Shown: one piece after another, positions 1 through 11,574 of the stretch | How positions within the stretch are numbered: position 1 is the stretch's first letter | Layout of the letters: every line of letters starts with the position of its first letter | NCBI GenBank assembly: GCA_027924585.1 | Contig: BSBM01000602.1 | Location: forward strand, 7,625,501 to 7,689,500 | DNA length: 64,000 nt | DNA from: Larix kaempferi | Taxonomy: Eukaryota; Streptophyta; Pinopsida; Pinales; Pinaceae | Reading direction: 5' to 3' | Position numbers and translations under genes: made by a program | Notes under the pieces: generated by a model | Seen by the model: only the letters and a program-made list of their open reading frames with translations | The model's database searches: none | What the model was told of the DNA's origin: nothing

Positions 1-2591
1 TTGGCAGCTATCCAGTGTATGTGCTTTGGCTCGAACATGAACCGACTCAATGCATTCCCTGCATAACAAATATCTGGTCTCGTATGCACTAGATACATCA
101 AAGATCCAATAAGTTGACGATACTGAGTAGGATCCACTGCCTTTGAATAAGTAGCCGAGTCACGTAACTTCTTCAGGTTTGATGTCATGGGAACACTCAT
201 GGGTTTGCAGTCATGCATCCCAAACCTCTGCAATATATCGACTGTATACTTCCCTTGAGACAGGAAGATCTCCTTTGGCTTCTGCCAGACCTCTAAACCA
301 AGAAAATAGTGCATGAGTCCCAGATCTTTCATCTCAAATTCTGAATTAAGCTCCCTTTTGCACTGAGCTATCAGTTGCTCCTCTCCAGTAAGGAACAATT
401 CATCCACATATAGGACTAGGATCAAGACATGGTTCTGAACAACCTTAAAGTAAAGGTTGGAATCAACAGTACTCTTGGAGAATCCCAAACTGTGAAGGTA
501 ACCATAAATCCTAGCATACCAGACCCTTGGGGCCTGTTTGAGTCCATACAAAGCTTTCTTTAGCTTGCACACATGAGACTGCATTTCATGAGTCACAAAA
601 CCTTCAGGTTTCTCAATGTAGACCTCTTCTTCAACTTCTCCATTAAGAAAAGCTGTCTTTACATCCATTTGATGGAGCTTCCATCCAAAGACAGCAGCGA
701 GGGAGATAATGGTCCTGATGGTGGTATACCTGGCAACAGGAGCAAATGTTTCATCATAGTCTATGCCTTCCTTTTGTGAGAAACCACGTGCAACAAGTCT
801 TTCCTTATATTTCTCAATGCTGCCATCAGCAGCATGCTTGATTTTGTAGAGCCATCTGGAAGTCACCACAGACTTCCCTTTTGGTCTAGGAACAATTTCC
901 CACACATCATTTTTCATAATGGAATTATATTCTTCTATCATGGCATCAATCCATACCTGATGAGTTTCTGCTTCTTTGAATGTAGAAGGTTCTGCATCAA
1001 TGAGCTTACTCATAAGACCTGAGTACTTTAGGGGCTTCTTGCTTTCTCTAAATGTCCCAGAAGGAGCTTTATGCTTCTTTGCTTCTTGCAATGTCTCACA
1101 AAACCAAGCAGGTCTTCTCTTGGAAGGAGGAGCCTCAACTAGTTCTTCAGCTGGTCTATCTGGAATTCGAGGCTCATCTTCTTCCTCCCTCTGAATCTCT
1201 GAAAAAGGAGAGTTTGGAATGTCGGAAAGAGATTCTTCTGTATCTTTTGGAAGCTCTTCGGAGTGGCGAAAAACAGCTTCCTCATGAAATATCACATCTC
1301 TGCTGACTTCAATGTGCCTTTGAATAGGAACATAGATGTGGTAGGATTTTGAATTTCCACTGTACCCAACAAATGTGCCTTTCTTTCCAGAAGGCTCCAG
1401 CTTCAATCTCTTTTCTTTTGGCACATGGATGTAGACTGGAGTGCCAAAGATCCTCATGTGGTCAACTGTAGGTTTCTTACCTGTAAAAACTTCTTCTCGA
1501 GTCTTTTCTCCCAAAATGGCATGAGGACTTCTGTTTTGAATGTAGACAACAGTACTAGCAGCCTCAACCCACAGAGGCAAAGGAAGATCTAGATCACATA
1601 ACATGGCTTTAGCAGCCTCACATACTGTTCTATTCTTCCTTTCTGCAACCCCATTCTGTTGGAGGTTGTAAGGTACAGTCAACTCCTTCTTGATTCCATC
1701 TTCTCGGAAACAGTCATCAAAATCATTAGATTCAAACTCACCTCCATTGTCTGACCTTGAGATACGACTGTGTCTTTTTGTCTGATTTTCAATCAGTGCC
1801 TTGAACTCCTTGAACTTATCAAAAGTTTCATTTTTAGCCTTTAGAAAGTAGATCAATGATTTACGAGAGTAATCATCAATGAACAGTACATAGTATAAAC
1901 AACCACTTAAAGAAGGTGAAGACATGGGTCCACAAATGTCAAAATGAATCAAGTCTAAAATCCCTTTTGAACTGTTGTTACTCTTTGAAAAAGACTTCTT
2001 GGTATTTTTACCAGGGGCACAACCTTTACAAATACCACTATGTTCATTAGAAAACTCAGGCATACCTGTAACCATCTTTTGAAGACCAAGGAGGGTTGTA
2101 TAATGAAGGTGCCCAAACCTTCGGTGCCATAACTCACAAGGGTTGATTGTACTGTGAACCAATGCTTGAGTAGAATGCCCAGATGCCTTGTAAAGGCCTC
2201 CCTCTCGAACCCCATTCAATTCTACTGCACTCAACCTTTCATTCTTTGACCACAGAAGAACCTTTTTGTCCATGAATATAACTCTGTAGCCTTTATCTTC
2301 CAAGCCAGCAACTGAAAGGCGATTCTTCTTCAAGCCTGGAACATATAGTATGTCTTCAATGTGCAACATGGTCCCTGAATCAAGTTGAAATGAAACTGAA
2401 CCTACTCCCTCAATTTTGTAGGTGGAGTCATCTCCAAGTTCTACTTGAGTGGCAAACTTCTTCTTTCTGTAGCTTGTAAGAACTTCACGGGAACCAGTCA
2501 TATGTTTTGAGGCTCCACTATCCACCAACCAATAATTTGAAAGGCTGGCTAGTTTCCATGTGGATTGTGTGCGAACTAAGACTGGCTCCAT
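1..2591 (-). CDS. Copia polyprotein (protease-integrase-RT), partial, copy 1
   Basis: Ty1/copia polyproteins cleave themselves and then copy and integrate the element. From the ATG at 2589-2591 the frame is open for 863 codons to the window edge. In order it shows an aspartic protease (WLVDSGASKHMTG), a GAG-pre-integrase segment (CELWHRRFG, then CKGCAPGK), an integrase core with the family Asp/Asp/Glu positions (FDICGPM, RSDNGGEF, NGVAERKNR) and an RT with VVTSRWLYKIK and HQMDVKTAFLNG. The RT active site reads YVDE at 399-410 instead of the usual YVDD. No UBN2-type gag precedes it: an in-frame TGA lies three codons before the ATG, and a DUF4283-like ORF follows upstream. RNase H and the 3' LTR lie outside the window; copy 2 shows what they look like. 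The length of open frame suggests a younger or less decayed copy than its partner. Confidence 0.9.
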   Translation of the reverse strand, partial: MEPVLVRTQSTWKLASLSNYWLVDSGASKHMTGSREVLTSYRKKKFATQVELGDDSTYKIEGVGSVSFQLDSGTMLHIEDILYVPGLKKNRLSVAGLEDKGYRVIFMDKKVLLWSKNERLSAVELNGVREGGLYKASGHSTQALVHSTINPCELWHRRFGHLHYTTLLGLQKMVTGMPEFSNEHSGICKGCAPGKNTKKSFSKSNNSSKGILDLIHFDICGPMSSPSLSGCLYYVLFIDDYSRKSLIYFLKAKNETFDKFKEFKALIENQTKRHSRISRSDNGGEFESNDFDDCFREDGIKKELTVPYNLQQNGVAERKNRTVCEAAKAMLCDLDLPLPLWVEAASTVVYIQNRSPHAILGEKTREEVFTGKKPTVDHMRIFGTPVYIHVPKEKRLKLEPSGKKGTFVGYSGNSKSYHIYVPIQRHIEVSRDVIFHEEAVFRHSEELPKDTEESLSDIPNSPFSEIQREEEDEPRIPDRPAEELVEAPPSKRRPAWFCETLQEAKKHKAPSGTFRESKKPLKYSGLMSKLIDAEPSTFKEAETHQVWIDAMIEEYNSIMKNDVWEIVPRPKGKSVVTSRWLYKIKHAADGSIEKYKERLVARGFSQKEGIDYDETFAPVARYTTIRTIISLAAVFGWKLHQMDVKTAFLNGEVEEEVYIEKPEGFVTHEMQSHVCKLKKALYGLKQAPRVWYARIYGYLHSLGFSKSTVDSNLYFKVVQNHVLILVLYVDELFLTGEEQLIAQCKRELNSEFEMKDLGLMHYFLGLEVWQKPKEIFLSQGKYTVDILQRFGMHDCKPMSVPMTSNLKKLRDSATYSKAVDPTQYRQLIGSLMYLVHTRPDICYAGNALSRFMFEPKHIHWIAA

Positions 2592-2696
2592 TGTTAGTCA
2601 ACTTGTGATTGTCCACACAAGGCGAATCCAAGCGGGTCAATGAATTAGGTACCTCCAAAACAAATGTAGAGTGAAGTCTTGCTCGTATAGTTTGGT

Positions 2697-3279
2697 TTAT
2701 TGGCCCTTCAGGTTCAGGATGTGAATCCTTCTTATGTCACCAGTAGTCACGAACGAAAGGCATCGAGCAATCTTGGACAAGGTGTCCATAGACATAACAC
2801 TAGTTGTAATGGAACAACAGTCCAATGTAGTCAAGGTCCTGAGAAATGGTATAAGAATCCCTTGTGATGTTGATTTTGTCCGATAGACTGTTTCTGATAT
2901 CAAGGTCGACTAGAATCTTTGCAACCGCCATATCCCCAGTAACCTCGAAGCTGTTGTCCGACAGGAGAAATAATCCCAGTGACTCTCCAATAAGAGCAAA
3001 TATCTTTGGACTCCATAGTTCAGGCGGTAAACCCGAGAGATTCACCCAAGTAGGGTGGGAGTAAGTCTTCTCCGTACGAGCGTCAAAATCCGGTATCCAT
3101 CTCTTAACCTTGAATGGCATAGTCCCCCAGAACCAGTGGCCTTCAAGGATCCTTTTTGCGTTTACAGAGGTTCTGAGGATAGCTCCCAACCATCCTTTTG
3201 AGATCCCAAAACATTGAGGGGTATAATAAAAAAAACTCCAATTGTTTGCAACCCACGTACGAAAGGTGGCTAGTGCCAT
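2697..3279 (-). pseudogene. DUF4283-like gag/ORF1 protein, copy 1
   Basis: The frame is open from 3279 to 2803, then a TAG (2800-2802) stands where copy 2 has Trp, so the ORF stops at 159 codons. It contains a globular segment (FRTWVANNWSFFYY, HPTWVNLSGLPPELWSPK) like the DUF4283 domain found in plant LINE ORF1 and gag-like proteins. Copy 2 goes on into a degenerate knuckle (CYVYGHLVQDC); here that part lies past the stop. Proteins of this kind are thought to bind element RNA. Another stop lies about 12 codons upstream of the ATG, so the N-terminus may be lost. Its position directly before a Copia protease is unusual. The domain call rests on pattern recognition alone. Confidence 0.6.
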
Positions 3280-4602
3280 ACTACCACCACAGAAGCGGCC
3301 AACTATGGTTTTTCAGACATCGAAAAAAATTTGAACATCGGCACATCCTCACCCAGAGCAAGATTAGCCTTTGGATTCCGTTTAACGCACCTTCTGCGGT
3401 TTATACCTATAGGGGTTAGACTGAACCCAGGTCCGGACCCTTTGCAGAAGATGGTTCACCAAAGAAAAGGCTCGAGCGCTCTATAGAGCCTAAAGAATAG
3501 TGGGAGTCAAGAACCTGGATAGGAAAAGTACCGACACCATGGGAAAATGGGGGAGGATGAAAGGTGGCGGGATATTAAATACTTTCCTCCTCGGCGAGTG
3601 TGATCTTGTTGATAATGAGGGTCAATTTCCCAAGGCACATAGGAAGGTTCCATGTGTCCTATGTCATAAAGGCAGTACTTGGGAAAGGGTTAAAAAAGTA
3701 GGTCTGACAACAACAACACGGTGATGGAAGTCCCTCTAGTTGATGTCTAATAAAAAAAACTGGAAGAAAAAATAAGAGTCGACCATCAAAAGGTTAAGGA
3801 TAAATCCAAAAAAAGAGACCGCTACCTACCATGTGTAAAAAGCACATATACGCCATTAAGCGCATACAAACACAAGCCTTCGATGTATGGGCTCTGCAAA
3901 CCCAGATATACACTGGAACCTAGAAACACCGCCATGCATGAAAATCCTCGCCGCCATACACCTATATAAAGTGAAATACAACTTAATATATTTGTGTAAG
4001 TATCAAGATTTTATGATATAATACATCACCTTAAGTGTTTAACAATTATCTAAGTGTTTAATAATTATAATATAATACAATGTTTATAACATAAGATTTA
4101 AGTGTTTAACAATTATTTTCTTAGACATTAAATCAATTAGTCTCAACTTTAGAACTATATAAATGATTCACTACCTAAAACACAATGCCTATATTTGCAA
4201 ATTTTATAGTGTAAATTATATTGCATTATGGATTAAGCCCATTATTGACCTAATTTACAATGCAATCATAGAAGGCAATATCACAAGAGCATGGAAGACA
4301 ATCCCACCTATCTAATAATTTATCTAGGTATCCCCCTGGCCACCAACATATTGATCATGAACATCAACATTAATCAAGTAGCTCAATAATTAAATCAATT
4401 TAACCACATTCTAATGAATCACCATTTAATATTATAATTATAATACATAGTAATAAATAACATCTGCATTTACTGGTGATTACTAGTTTACACTTAGTCT
4501 TCTCACAGTCACATGAAATTGCTGACTTTACAATTTCTTTAACACTGCCTACCTAGTGGAAGACCACATTAGACACTTTTGTCCAGGCCGGTGCTAAGCA
4601 AG
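3280..4602. other. Duplicated noncoding flank, copy 1
   Basis: The first 480 bases are moderately GC-rich and may be the decayed 5' part of the DUF4283-type element; short ORFs here on the plus strand look like shadows. From about 3770 the sequence becomes AT-rich with no coding signal. No copy of the Copia 3' LTR of copy 2 (57629-58842) is found here, so this is not a simple LTR-bounded element. Confidence 0.7.
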
Positions 4603-5149
4603 CCAAAATAATACAAAGCACTTGTCCCATTTTAACTCTACCTTTATATTATCACAAATCATAAATCAGTTTACCTTCTTATTATTATAGATCTAGAATA
4701 TTATACATTTGGGAATGACCACATTTTTGTCATACACCTTCATTTTGATCCCTTGAAGATAGGTGGAGTGTCCACTCGAAATGTTGGGCATTTCTAAAAC
4801 CTTAACATAGTGTAATTCCACAAACTTCAACACAATGATAATCTATATAAAATGAAATGGAATAGTCCAGAGAACAAAGAACAATACTTGTAATGAACTA
4901 TCGTATCAAACAAAGCCTGAAGTACAACATAATACATATTTTTTCAAAGTTTTGTAAATGAATGTAACTATCTTACATAACACATACATATCATAATTGT
5001 GTAAATGGGTGCAACTATCATAGATGGATAATTTTCTCCTACTATTTAAACAAGTTATATGAATAATTAGAAAATAAATATATGTGAGATGGATAGGTAA
5101 AAGTAATCAAAACTTTGTATTTGTTTTTAACAAAAAAAAAACAAATCAA
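4603..5149. other. AT-rich spacer, no gene seen
   Basis: Homology with the right end of the window cannot be followed past 4602 because the window ends. No ORF, RNA gene or clear repeat was recognised. Confidence 0.6.
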
Positions 5150-5699
5150 TATTCTTTATGGTGGGTTGTCACTACTTTTGTATAATGCCAAAATGCCAAT
5201 TTAGAATAGAATATGACGTTTGTTTAAAAAAAACAAATCAATATTCTTTATGGTAAGTTGTCACTATTTCTATATAATGCCAAAATGCAAATTTAGAAGA
5301 GATTTGGTGAAGCTCTAGCATAAATCTATGATTAAAAAATTATTTAACCTAAAAAATCTCTAACCACATGATTGTTAATTTTTTAACAATGTAACAACTG
5401 TCACATTGGTGACTCTATCATCCCTAACACTCTTGAAACTTGCGATGTCTTGGAATTATCAAAGTTGCTTTGTGATCATGTGCTTCACTTGTCCTTTTTC
5501 TTTTTTTCCTTATTTATTTTTGTTTTTCAAATTGAAAAAAACCAATTTCTTTACTTTTTCTTTCTTTGTATATGTTTTTAGAGAGCAAAGAAATATTCTC
5601 TAGGGCGAGTTGTTATTATTTTTTCTTTATATGTTTTCAGAAAGCTAACGAATATTTTTTAGGGCGAGTTGTTATTATTTCTTTGTATTTGTCTTTATT

Positions 5700-6150
5700 A
5701 TACCGGCCAAGGCAGGTATATTGCAATCGGTTAGGTTGTAATTTTTTAATTTTTTTTTCTGAAAAAAAATTTTCCATAGTTTTTCTATAGTTTCCATAAT
5801 TTAAAAATTAAATAATATTTTTTATAATTTTAAAATATATTAATAATTTTTCATTGGACAAAAACTATTAAAATATTATGTTAATAATTTATGATTAGTT
5901 AAAAAGTCTGACAAGACTAATTTCCTCTGCTGTGAGGTTTAATTGTAAGAATTTTAAAATAGATTAGAAATTTAAAAATAAATATTTTTTTAATTGATGC
6001 CACGTCGCACTGGTTTGTAAGTACAGCCCTGCTATGCTGCTTTCCGCTGGTTCTACCGTCAAATGTCCCCTCAACCTCGACCTCGGAACCCTAACGTCGT
6101 GGGATGAAGGTGACTTTCAATTAATGTAATGATATATAATCGTCGAGAGG
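5700..6150. other. AT-rich spacer, no gene seen
   Basis: Mostly A/T runs with a short GC-richer block around 6000-6110. No gene or repeat recognised. Confidence 0.5.
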
Positions 6151-6566
6151 CGGACCCAGCCTGGCCAGAATTTGAGCCCACTTTATTTAAAATCATTTAT
6201 TATGACAGTGAGTTTGATTTGAAATCAACCTTGGCAGAAGTGCACTGATGCCAATGCGTACACATTCCATTCAATGTAATTTTTTTTATTATTTATAAAG
6301 AGTGGCATGATGTTTACTTTAAATGATATGTGAGATTTTTTTAAATGATATGATGTTTACTTTAAATGATATGTGAGAAGTGGACTCAGCTTGGTCAGAA
6401 TTTGAACCCACTTTATTTAAAATCATTTATTACGACAGCGAGTTTGATTTGAAATCAACCTTGGCAGAAGTGCACTGATGCCAATGCATACACATTCCAT
6501 TCAATGTAATTTTTTATTTTTTTTATAAAGAGTGGCATGATGTTTACTTCAAATGATATGTGAGAT
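6151..6566 (+). repeat. Local tandem duplication, 230-bp unit
   Basis: Two copies start at 6151 and 6381. Both contain CAGAATTTGA..CCCACTTTATTTAAA, GAAATCAACCTTGGCAGAAG and ACATTCCATTCAATGTAATT. The second copy is truncated. Noncoding. Confidence 0.85.
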
Positions 6567-6884
6567 TTCTAAATAATATGGCATCATATAAAAACCTCAT
6601 TCCACATAAAATATATTTTATTATGCATTTTCATATTTCCATGGGCTTTTCAAATTAGAGTAGTTGCTCAATCTTATTCAATGACAAACATCGACCTTTA
6701 CATTTTATGTTTTTGCAATTAATTAAATTAATATTTAGTTTGTTCAAGTGTATAGTATAGTTTATTTAAAGGTTTTTATTGTATAGTATAGTTTATTTAA
6801 AAGTTTTTCGAACATCAACACAGTCATAGTCATATGGTGATTTATTTTTATTAATTTTTATTAATCGTATCTTTTATATTTAAT

Positions 6885-7185
6885 TTTTAATTAATTTATA
6901 ATGGTTAATTATATTAATTAAAAATAATATATATTTATTGATTTCTTTAAATTAATAATTTATATTTTGAGTTAATTACTATAGTTAAAGTAGATTGTTT
7001 ACGTCTAGTAAAAATTAATTGTATTTTTTGTATTAATTTGTTAATTAATTTATAATGGTTAACTATATTAATTAAAAATAATATATTTACTAGTTTTTTT
7101 TAAATTAATAATGTAAAGTTTGAGTTAATTACTATAGTTAAAGTTAATTGTTTATATCTAACAAAACAAAGTAAAAAATTGAAAA
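6885..7185. repeat. AT-rich tandem duplication, about 155 bp
   Basis: AATTTATAATGGTTAA and GAGTTAATTACTATAGTTAA each occur twice in the same order about 155 bp apart. Noncoding. Confidence 0.75.
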
Positions 7186-7199
7186 AATATTTGAAATAT

Positions 7200-8051
7200 T
7201 TTTTTATGTTCTTGTTGAGCTCCTATGTATTCACTATGTAATAATTGAGTAGATATAGCCTTTACAACTTGAACCACCAATTAAAAGAAAATTGTATTTC
7301 AATTATTTTCATGCATTTTGTTACACTATCATAAACAATCAATTTTTTAATATCAATATCTCTCTAAAATAAAGGTTATTAACAACATCAAGTCCCTTAA
7401 GGTTGCAAATTATTATTCACTATAGATTAGAAGTAAAAATCTAATTTAATGTTACTAGGTGTTATTGTGGCTGCAAATCATCCCCTAGAGGTACCATGGA
7501 CTCTTGTGGATACAAGTCCTAAGTTCAAATTCAATTAAATCCTTAAAAAAGTTACAAAACATTATTGTCATTGTAGATCACATTCTTAAATTTTGGTCCG
7601 TCCCTTTGGGGGTTACCGGTGGTTTTTGTCGCTATATGGCATATATTTAGATCAAGTTGAATCCCTGCTTTGCTGATTCATATATTCAGATCAATTTGAA
7701 TCCCTACTTTGACAATCGGCATTGTGGTTGATGTCTTGAGGGAATGCTTATCTACCACGCATTTTTCGTCTAATTTTCTTTAAAATTTAACTAATTTTTA
7801 TTTATATTTAAAGTAATATCTAAATAAATAAACAGTTATTTAAATATATTTTATAAATAATTACTTTTTTTTATTATAATGTATTTATATATATATTTTT
7901 TATATTAACAAATATTATTTAAGGTTAATTTATGAATTTATAGTGTCGATTTTAATAGTAGAAAGAGTTATTAATATTTTAAGTTTTTTTCAATATTTAT
8001 AATACTATATTAAAACATCTATAAACTATTACATTACTATATTAAAACATT
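7200..8051. other. AT-rich spacer, no gene seen
   Basis: A segment at 7630-7720 has a short imperfect duplication (AGATCAA.TTGAATCCCT twice). A weak tRNA-like B-box (AAGTTCAAATTC) occurs near 7530 but is not enough to call a SINE. Confidence 0.5.
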
Positions 8052-8094
8052 TATAAACTATTACATTAAAACATATTTAATGTAATAGTTTATA
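8052..8094. repeat. Perfect hairpin, 19-bp arms
   Basis: The arms 8052-8070 and 8076-8094 are exact reverse complements around a 5-base loop (ACATA). The left arm is also part of a local direct duplication just upstream. Confidence 0.95.
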
Positions 8095-8099
8095 TATAC

Positions 8100-8875
8100 A
8101 ATGCATTTCGAATTAATGTATCAACTGTGTTTATTTTTGCTTAATTACAATGGTCTTTTCTTTGAACTTGACTTACTTTAGTATATTTGAAAAGGAATTT
8201 CTAGCATCATAAAAAACATGGATGTCCTACGCGTCTACAGGATAGCACCTTAGATTAGTTTATTGGCTTCCCAACATTGTTCTGGAATTCATTAATTTTT
8301 AAATTACTTGATTTTTAATAAACATGGAGCATAGAACAATATTATAATTATTAGTTTCTTATTAATTTTTTAAAAAATAATATCATCATTAAATTTATAA
8401 TACTAGAATATATTTTAATCATAATTATAAATTAATAAAAATTCATTTTTATCATGTTCTTTTATTATTATTTAAAAATAAAATAATTTGAATACTAAAC
8501 CATTACAATATAGCTATAGATATCATATTAATTATAAATTGTATTAACATAAATTACAAAACCACACTTCTACTTTACTACTAAATCTTGTTTTAAGATT
8601 CTACATATCACACTTTTATTACATTACTAAATCTTCTTGTTAATTTTTAGATATGGGCTTTCATGTGTTTTTTTAAGATTGTAGGAGTGTTTTAATTACT
8701 TTTGTAAATGATAAAGGCTGATTTAATATACAATTCATATTCGTAGTACGTGTCACTTCTTTTCTACTTTTAGATTAATTTTCATTACTATTTCAACTTT
8801 TTAACTTTGGATAATAAATAACTAATACATTACAACATTTCTAAATGGCAGGTATACGCACCTTTCGTGCTAATT
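8100..8875. other. AT-rich spacer, no gene seen
   Basis: Long A/T runs with no ORF or recognised repeat. Confidence 0.5.
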
Positions 8876-9359
8876 TGACTTGTTGAGTGAGTTGTGACTA
8901 TTTCCACATAATGTCAAATTAAAATAAGACATTTAATGAAGCTCATCATAAATATATGGTTAAAAAAATCTTAAACCCTCAAAAAAAATGTCTAATAACA
9001 TGATTGTTAAATTTTTAACATTGTAGCAATTGTCACATTGTGTGAGTCGTCGTTTCTACACATAAACTTATAGTATATTGGAATTTTCAAGGTTGCTTTA
9101 TGATCAGTATCTTGATTTGTCATTTTTCCTTCGTATTTGCTTTTGGTATATAAAATAGACCAATATCTTTTACATAATATCTTCATTTGTCATTTTTCCT
9201 TCTTCATATTTGTTTTTTGGTATATAAAATAAATAAATATTTTTTTATGGTGGGTTGTTACTACTTCTCCATAATATTAAACATAAAAGTTTGAAGGTTC
9301 ATTTTTTTATTTGGATGGATTTTATTCTAGTTGTTTTTTTTGTTTTTTTGTTTAGCTTT

Positions 9360-9770
9360 GCAGTGTAATAAGGAAAAGAATGGGATGGGGATGGTTTTGA
9401 TTATGAGAAATGGAATGATTGTTAATGAATGATTGGAATGTAAACTTAACATTAACACAAGGGAAAAGTTGATTGCACTTTGGGGGTTGCTCTTTATTGC
9501 CTAAAAAAAAAAAAAAAACAGGTAACCTGCTTACAGGTGGTAGGAGACTCCCAGATGATTGTTGACTAGATATTTGGTAAATGCTCACTTCATATCTCCT
9601 TATTGGAATGGTGGAAAAGGTGCATTAAACTGCTTCAAGAGACTTTTTCGGAAATTTCCTTCAAGGATATTTATAGGAATTTCAACAAGAAGGTGGATCT
9701 TCTATCTAAGAGCGATTTAGATTTGGCTATAAGTGTCCTTTTTATTGAAGAGTTGGTACAATGAGTGATA
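9360..9770 (+). pseudogene. LINE RNase H relic
   Basis: Translating across frames gives pieces typical of the plant LINE C-terminal RNase H, which removes RNA from the RNA-DNA hybrid during copying: EKLIALWGLLFIA around the second catalytic residue, VVGDSQMIVD with the catalytic Asp, and FKDIYRNFNKKVDLLSKS near the end. A run of 17 A at about 9502-9518 and several stops break it. The fragment is isolated; RT and endonuclease are absent on the left. The family match is by motif only. Confidence 0.6.
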
Positions 9771-10060
9771 ACTAGCTCATATTCTCTCAACCTTTTTTAA
9801 TCAGAATTGTCTTTTATAGATTAGTTGGTTTTGTTTATTTTGTTTCTCTCTTTCTTTGGATGTCTTTGTAGGGAAGGATCCCAATTAAACACGATATCAT
9901 TTTTGTCTTATGTTACAGTTGGTTATATATGTATGTATGATTAATGCAGTACAATTATTATGCTTCATGAACATTTCCAGGATGTAGATGCCCTTTGTTG
10001 ATATGATCAAATGATGTAAAAAAATACTTTGATTCTTAATGAATTACAAGTATTGTTAAG
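9771..10060. other. Probable LINE 3' flank
   Basis: T-rich sequence following the RNase H relic, with no recognisable poly(A) end. Confidence 0.35.
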
Positions 10061-10890
10061 TTTTTAAGTTGAAAAAAAATGCCAAACATGATGTCAAATT
10101 AGAAGAGAACTTTTAGTGGAATTCAACATAAATCTAAATCTAAGAATTTCTTGCAACAACATTGTTGACACATATTTCTCACACATTATTAACATAGTGG
10201 CTTGGAATTTTCAAAACTACTTTGTGATTGCTATCTTGATTTGATTTGCACTTTTTCCTTCATTATATTTGTTTTTCATATGTAAAGCAAACCAATGTTC
10301 TTTATGGTGGATTGTCACTACTTCCACAATGTCAAATTAGAAAAAGACTTTTGGTGAAGCTCAACATAACCCATAAAAATCTCAAACCATATGATTGATA
10401 AAATTTTAAAAAATCCATAACCATATGACTGATAAAATTTTAATAACATAACATTCGTAATGTTATATCACTATGCATTATATTGATGATTAACATAACA
10501 TTCGTAATGTTATATCACTATGCGTTATGTTATATCATTATTTTTCATTCATAGAGACATGAAACTTTCAATGGCTTGACATTAAACTTTCAATGGATTG
10601 GAATTTTAAAAGTTGCTTTGCTATCACCATCTTGACTTGACCCTTTTTCCTATGGATTGGTTTTTGGTGTTGAAAGAAAATTATGATCGATTCTCAGTAC
10701 TGCTACCTAATGTCAAATTAGTAGAGGACTTTCCACATAATGTCAATTAGAAGAGGATTGATAAATTTTAACACTATAAGAATTTTCACATCTTACATAT
10801 TTTATCCATCATTCTTGACACATGAAATTTAGAGTAGCTTGGAATTTTCAAAGTTTTTTTGTGATCGTTGTCTTAACTGTGATTTTTTCT

Positions 10891-11574
10891 AACATGATAG
10901 AATATCAATACCCACAACTTAATGATTATTATAAATATTGAGGAGGTTGTTGATCCAAACATTATTGGACATCCAACGATTTTGAACGGAAAAAAAAAAA
11001 AAAAAAATTGATTTTTTTTCGGCATGTTTTGAAAAAATCCAGCAATTGTTTTTTAAAATCCCGGTTACAATTGTCAAACTCTGAAATGTTGAGTGTCCCA
11101 GGGTTTTTTGATTGTGTTAAATCCGTTTCTACCTTCAAAATCGCCATTGAAACACAATTAAATTCAAATTTTGCAAAATAAAAAATGTTGGATTCCGTTG
11201 AAAAGACCCCGTCTAGGCCAAATCATCGAAATTCCAGATAGCTCCATTGGACATCACCTGCTTGTCCTCCTAATTACGATTCCACGTCTAATGTATTTGT
11301 GTTGCATTGTCAGTTGAAAGGTGAGAAGCTACGGGTTTTCATGTAGTTTACCCTTATCCATTTCATCATTGTACCATATCTACTCCCCCTTTAAAAAGAA
11401 AGAGTGTTTTGTAAATGTACCCCCCCTTTAAGATGAAAGTGAGTACCATATAGATTTCAACTCAAAGTGGGCATGTGGAAACATCCACATGTTATCTCAT
11501 CCGATGAGGGCCATGCTCAAAAGCTACGCCATAAGGGGACCACTAGAGTTATATTCTATCAAGTACAAAAAATA
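10891..11574. other. Spacer, no gene seen
   Basis: Contains a long A run at about 10988-11007 and mixed-composition sequence with no coding signal that I could support. Confidence 0.5.

Larger units (their letters stand above)
1..4602 (-). repeat. Composite direct repeat, copy 1
   Basis: This stretch matches 59399-64000 in the same orientation at a constant offset of 59398 through the Copia and DUF4283-like parts; small indels appear only above about 3.4 kb. A hand comparison of the first 420 bases gives about 8 substitutions, near 2%. The repeat holds a Copia pol, the DUF4283-like ORF upstream of it and about 1.3 kb of AT-rich flank. It is cut by the window on the left, and its partner is cut on the right, so neither true end is visible. 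It may be a segmental duplication, a long tandem unit or two insertions of one composite element. Confidence 0.93.
5150..10890. repeat. Scattered degenerate repeat family (about 300 bp)
   Basis: Recognisable copies recur in the same order of motifs: ATTCTTTATGGTGGGTTGTC, then ATAATGTCAAATTAGAAGAG, TGGTGAAGCTC, CATGATTGTTAA, CAATTGTCACATTG, TTGGAATTTTCAAAG and TTTTTCCTTC. Clear or partial copies start near 5150, 5241, 8880, 9235, 10080, 10297 and 10690, all on the same strand. Spacing is irregular and copies are diverged. They have no coding potential. This looks like an old tandem or cluster family broken by later insertions. Confidence 0.6.

Noticed and set aside
834-1306. Plus-strand ORFs repeated near 60232-60674
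   Set aside because: They are antisense shadows of the Copia pol and recur only because the pol is duplicated.
3198-3724. Plus-strand ORFs in the duplicated flank, also at 62596-63123
   Set aside because: Conserved between copies only as much as the DNA; no domain and no codon-like pattern.
7440-7560. tRNA-like SINE
   Set aside because: Only a weak B-box; no A-box at the right distance and no flanking repeats.
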